A stretch of 64,000 bases of DNA, from NCBI RefSeq assembly GCF_005886145.1, contig NZ_CP040504.1:1240001-1304000 (forward strand), written 5' to 3'. This document shows positions 61,485 through 64,000 of the stretch, one piece after another. The position numbers and the translations under genes were made by a program. Source of the DNA: Neisseria sp. oral taxon 014 str. F0314. Its GTDB lineage: Bacteria > Pseudomonadota > Gammaproteobacteria > Burkholderiales > Neisseriaceae. Each line of letters opens with the position of its first letter. The stretch's first letter is position 1. The notes beneath the pieces were generated by a model that was not told where the DNA came from, did not search any database, and worked only from the letters and a program-made list of their open reading frames with translations.

Positions 61485-61835
61485 TTATTCGATGATTTCG
61501 GTAAACACGGTCTGTTTGTTTTTACGCTTGAGCGTGGCAAAGCCTTCCTGCACATGCCAGCGGGTGGAAAGATTGCTGTATTCCACCCCCTTCGCCCAAG
61601 AGCGGACTTGTTTGAGTTTTTCGACCGTATTGCCTTGGCGCAGCTCAACCGTCATCGGGCTGCTGCCATTGATGTAGACGGCCGTGATGCGCTGGCCCTT
61701 GGCCGCTTTGTAATTGACCGAGTAAGTTTGTGATTCCGCCACGACCGGAGTCTGTACGGACGGGCGCACGGCTTTGTATGAACCGCAGGCGGCAAGAAAT
61801 AAAAGCGGCAGCAGGACGGCGGCGTGTTTGTTCAT
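61485..61835 (-). CDS. Small putative lipoprotein of unknown function
   Basis: The 116-residue precursor has a lipoprotein signal (MNKHAAVLLPLLFLAAC) with acylated Cys at residue 17. The rest is a small domain with YSVNYKAAKGQRITAVYING, ELRQGNTVEKLKQVRSW and ATLKRKNKQTVFTEI, probably beta-rich and outer-membrane anchored. No family is recognised. It starts 15 bases after the preceding zinc-finger gene ends, so the two are in one transcript. Confidence 0.8.
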   Translation of the reverse strand: MNKHAAVLLPLLFLAACGSYKAVRPSVQTPVVAESQTYSVNYKAAKGQRITAVYINGSSPMTVELRQGNTVEKLKQVRSWAKGVEYSNLSTRWHVQEGFATLKRKNKQTVFTEIIE

Positions 61836-61850
61836 GATGGCTCCGGGGAA

Positions 61851-62045
61851 TTAATAGTGGTGCGGATGAATTTTGCCTTCCAAGTGATAATAAGTACCGC
61901 AATACGGGCACTCGATGTCGCCATCCGACTGAATCGGCAGGAAAACACGCGGATGCCCGTTCCACGAATCGGCGTGTTCGGGGCCGGAACAATGCAGCGG
62001 CAGGTCGCGCGGGGTAATGATGACGGGATTGTTTTGGTTGTTCAT
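61851..62045 (-). CDS. Small zinc-finger (CHCC-type) protein
   Basis: The 64-residue protein has the pattern LHCSGP...HPRVFLPI...GDIECPYCGTYYHL, which fits the CHCC zinc-finger family related to a mitochondrial complex I accessory subunit. The metal ligands would be Cys19, His31 and the CPYC pair. Its bacterial function is not established. It lies between ilvE and a lipoprotein gene on the same strand. Confidence 0.85.
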   Translation of the reverse strand: MNNQNNPVIITPRDLPLHCSGPEHADSWNGHPRVFLPIQSDGDIECPYCGTYYHLEGKIHPHHY

Positions 62046-62142
62046 GGCACGTTCCTTTGCAACGGATTAACTGTTTTGCTTATTTTAAGGGATAAGCCGC
62101 ATACTGTGTATCCTTTCGGGATGTACGGACGGAATATGGAAT

Positions 62143-62205
62143 AAGGCCGTCTGAAACGGCATTCCGACAGCGGTTATCCGCTGTGAAGCCCGTTTCAGAC
62201 GGCCT
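62143..62205. terminator. Nested DUS terminator after ilvE
   Basis: An outer stem AAGGCCGTCTGAAACGG pairs with CCGTTTCAGACGGCCT, with a second hairpin ACAGCGG/CCGCTGT inside (62167-62184). Confidence 0.85.
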
Positions 62206-62231
62206 GTTTGCCTAACAATTCCGGCGCGTAT

Positions 62232-63161
62232 TTATTTGACGTAAGTCAGCCAGTCGCGGTATTTGGGATTTTTGCCCTGTACGATGTCGAAGTAACGCTG
62301 CTGAATCTCGGCGGTAATCGGGCCGCGCTCGCCGATGCCGATTTGGCGGCCGTCGATTTCGCGAATCGGCGTAACTTCGGCGGCAGTGCCGGTGAAGAAT
62401 ACCTCGTCGGCTACATACAGCTCATCGCGCGTCAGGCGTTTTTCAACGACTTTCAAACCCATTTCCGAAGCAATGGCAATCACGCTCCTGCGGGTAATGC
62501 CGTCCAGCGCCACATCCAAGGCGGGGGTGTACAACACGCCGTCGCGCACGGTAAAGATGTTTTCGCCCGAACCTTCGGCCACATAGCCTTGGGCGTCCAG
62601 CAGGATGGCTTCGTCGTAGCCGTCGCGGGTGGCTTCGGTATTGGCCATGATGGAATTCATGTAGTTGCCGTTGGCTTTGGCTTTAATCATGGTTACGTTG
62701 GGGTGGTGGCGGGTAAACGAGCTGACGCGCACGCGGATGCCTTTGCGCATACCCTCTTCTCCCAGATACGCGCCCCATGCCCACGCGGCAAGGATGACTT
62801 GGACGTCGTCCTGTTTCGGCGCAACGCCCAGCTTGCCGGAACCGTAATAAGCCATCGGACGGAAATAGCAGGAAGCCAGATTATTGGCTTTAACGACATC
62901 AATATGCGCCCGATTAATCTGTTCTTCAGTAAACGGCAGCTGCATACCGACGATTTTCGCCGAGTTAAACAAGCGTTTGGTGTGGTCTTGCAGGCGGAAA
63001 ATTGCCGAGCCGTCCGGAGTTTCATAGGCGCGCACACCTTCGAAGACGCCCATGCCGTAGTGCAGGGTGTGGGTCAGAACATGCGTGGTCGCACTGCGCC
63101 ACTCGACCAGCTCGCCGTTGAACCAGATTTTGCCGTCGCGGTCGTCCATTGATAATGCCAT
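62232..63161 (-). CDS. ilvE: Branched-chain amino acid aminotransferase
   Basis: IlvE catalyses the last step of valine, leucine and isoleucine synthesis using PLP. The 309-residue class IV aminotransferase has the PLP Lys in MIKAKANGNYMNS (about residue 160), YGMGVFEGVRAYET near the N-terminus, AEGSGENIF and FFTGTAAEVTPI. The start MALSMDDRDGKIW is ATG 63161. Length is normal. Confidence 0.96.
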   Translation of the reverse strand: MALSMDDRDGKIWFNGELVEWRSATTHVLTHTLHYGMGVFEGVRAYETPDGSAIFRLQDHTKRLFNSAKIVGMQLPFTEEQINRAHIDVVKANNLASCYFRPMAYYGSGKLGVAPKQDDVQVILAAWAWGAYLGEEGMRKGIRVRVSSFTRHHPNVTMIKAKANGNYMNSIMANTEATRDGYDEAILLDAQGYVAEGSGENIFTVRDGVLYTPALDVALDGITRRSVIAIASEMGLKVVEKRLTRDELYVADEVFFTGTAAEVTPIREIDGRQIGIGERGPITAEIQQRYFDIVQGKNPKYRDWLTYVK

Positions 63162-63382
63162 GATTGTTCTTTCTTTAAGAATGCGGTTGTGATGAAAATA
63201 TTTCTGCCGGAAACTGCGGCGTTGTGCGCGGCATTGATTAAGATGTGAAACAGCGGAAGGGGTAGCGGCTGCTTTTGTTTGACGGCAGAAAATAGGAATT
63301 AACGGCGGTCATTATACATTTTTTGTACGGGCTTGGGGCGGCGGGCCGGCTTTCTTGTCCGTATGCCCGCCCAATCGACGAC

Positions 63383-63415
63383 AGAGGCCGTCTGAAACGT
63401 TTTCAGACGGCCTCT
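63383..63415. terminator. DUS inverted-repeat terminator after the amidase gene
   Basis: AGAGGCCGTCTGAAA and complement with a short loop, downstream of the leftward amidase gene. Confidence 0.85.
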
Positions 63416-63428
63416 CGGTAAAACCCCT

Positions 63429-64000
63429 TTACCGGCGCAAAGCTGCGGTGTTCAGATAACGCTGAATGCCCGTGGTAATCGCCTGCGCGCATTGCTGGCG
63501 GAACGACGCGCTGGCCAGCAGCCGCTCTTCGTCGGGGTTGGACAAGAATGCGGTTTCGACCAGAATAGACGGAATGTCGGGTGCTTTCAATACGGCGAAA
63601 TTGGCTTCGTCCACACGCCCTTTGTGTAGCTTGTTGAGCTGCCCCAACTGGCTTAACACCGATTGGCCGAGCCTGCGGCTGTCTTTCATGGTGGCGGTCT
63701 GCGTCATATCGAGAATGGCATTGTCTACATGACGGTTGCCGCTGCTCTGCACGCCGCCGACGGCATCGGCGTTGTTCTGCGTCTGGGCGAGGAATTTCGC
63801 CGCGGCACTCGACGCACCGCGCGGATTCAGGATATAGACCCCCGTGCCGCGCGCGGTCGGATTGGTGAACGAATCGGCGTGGATGGAAACGAACACGTCC
63901 GCCCTGCGCGCCCTTGCCTTGGCAACCCGCACATTGAGCGGGATAAACACGTCTTCGTTGCGCGTCATATAAACCGTGTAACCCAGCGATTCGAGGCGCC
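63429..64000 (-). CDS. amiC: N-acetylmuramoyl-L-alanine amidase, AmiC type (partial)
   Basis: Only the last about 190 residues are inside the window; the frame continues past the edge upstream of GYTVYMTRNEDVF. This is the catalytic Amidase_3 domain, with VFVSIHADSFTNP holding the zinc His and VETAFLSNPDEERLL holding the catalytic Glu. AmiC cleaves septal peptidoglycan during cell separation. The C-terminus ends RYLNTAALRR. Confidence 0.9.
   Translation of the reverse strand, partial: RLESLGYTVYMTRNEDVFIPLNVRVAKARARRADVFVSIHADSFTNPTARGTGVYILNPRGASSAAAKFLAQTQNNADAVGGVQSSGNRHVDNAILDMTQTATMKDSRRLGQSVLSQLGQLNKLHKGRVDEANFAVLKAPDIPSILVETAFLSNPDEERLLASASFRQQCAQAITTGIQRYLNTAALRR

Overview
The window is chromosomal DNA of a Neisseria species. 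The 12-bp DNA uptake sequence AGGCCGTCTGAA (the AG-DUS dialect) occurs throughout, often as inverted pairs forming intergenic terminators. Gene content fits: ctrABCD/ctrEF capsule genes, comP, two pilC genes, a Correia element, and carA and carB separated by a variable insert. The dialect points to a commensal rather than to meningococcus or gonococcus, but the species cannot be fixed from the sequence alone.

Region 1 (1-22.4 kb) is a capsule locus with a peptide-export island inside it. A GT2/TagF-type capsule polymerase (partial at the left edge) faces away from ctrABCD, the capsule exporter. Between them lies a decayed Stealth-family phosphotransferase. Past ctrD, on the minus strand, are comP (the DUS receptor pilin), a C39-peptidase ABC transporter, an HlyD-type adaptor, two or three tiny membrane proteins and four double-glycine-leader peptide genes. 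A TolC-family outer membrane gene lies divergently beside them. Together these form a complete type I export system for bacteriocin-like peptides. rfbB-rfbA-rfbC, an intact Stealth capsule polymerase and the lipid-anchor genes ctrE/ctrF complete the capsule locus.

Region 2 (22.5-38.1 kb) is mostly housekeeping: tldD, a SPOR-like envelope protein, a BirA-CoaX fusion, hldE (adenylyltransferase domain), three tRNAs (His, Arg, Pro), folD, two tandem pilC genes and carA.

Region 3 (38.1-57.4 kb) is accessory. The carA-carB interval holds a frameshifted gene, a SemiSWEET, a DUF559 nuclease, duplicated non-coding modules and a PD-(D/E)xK-like protein. After carB lies a Type ISP restriction-modification locus. 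It carries 68 copies of CGAA, and the three possible reading frames after the tract give three different C-termini, one of them fused to the downstream specificity protein. A creB/creC/creD set follows, in which creC and creD lack periplasmic domains and creC is separated from creB by a methyltransferase, a hydrolase, an AbiL/RloAB-type defence pair and a LysR regulator. Foreign DUS dialects cluster in this region and suggest import from several Neisseriaceae.

Region 4 (58.7-64 kb) is core envelope metabolism: a SPOR protein, dsbA, uppP, a small lipoprotein, a zinc-finger protein, ilvE and the end of an amidase gene cut by the window edge.
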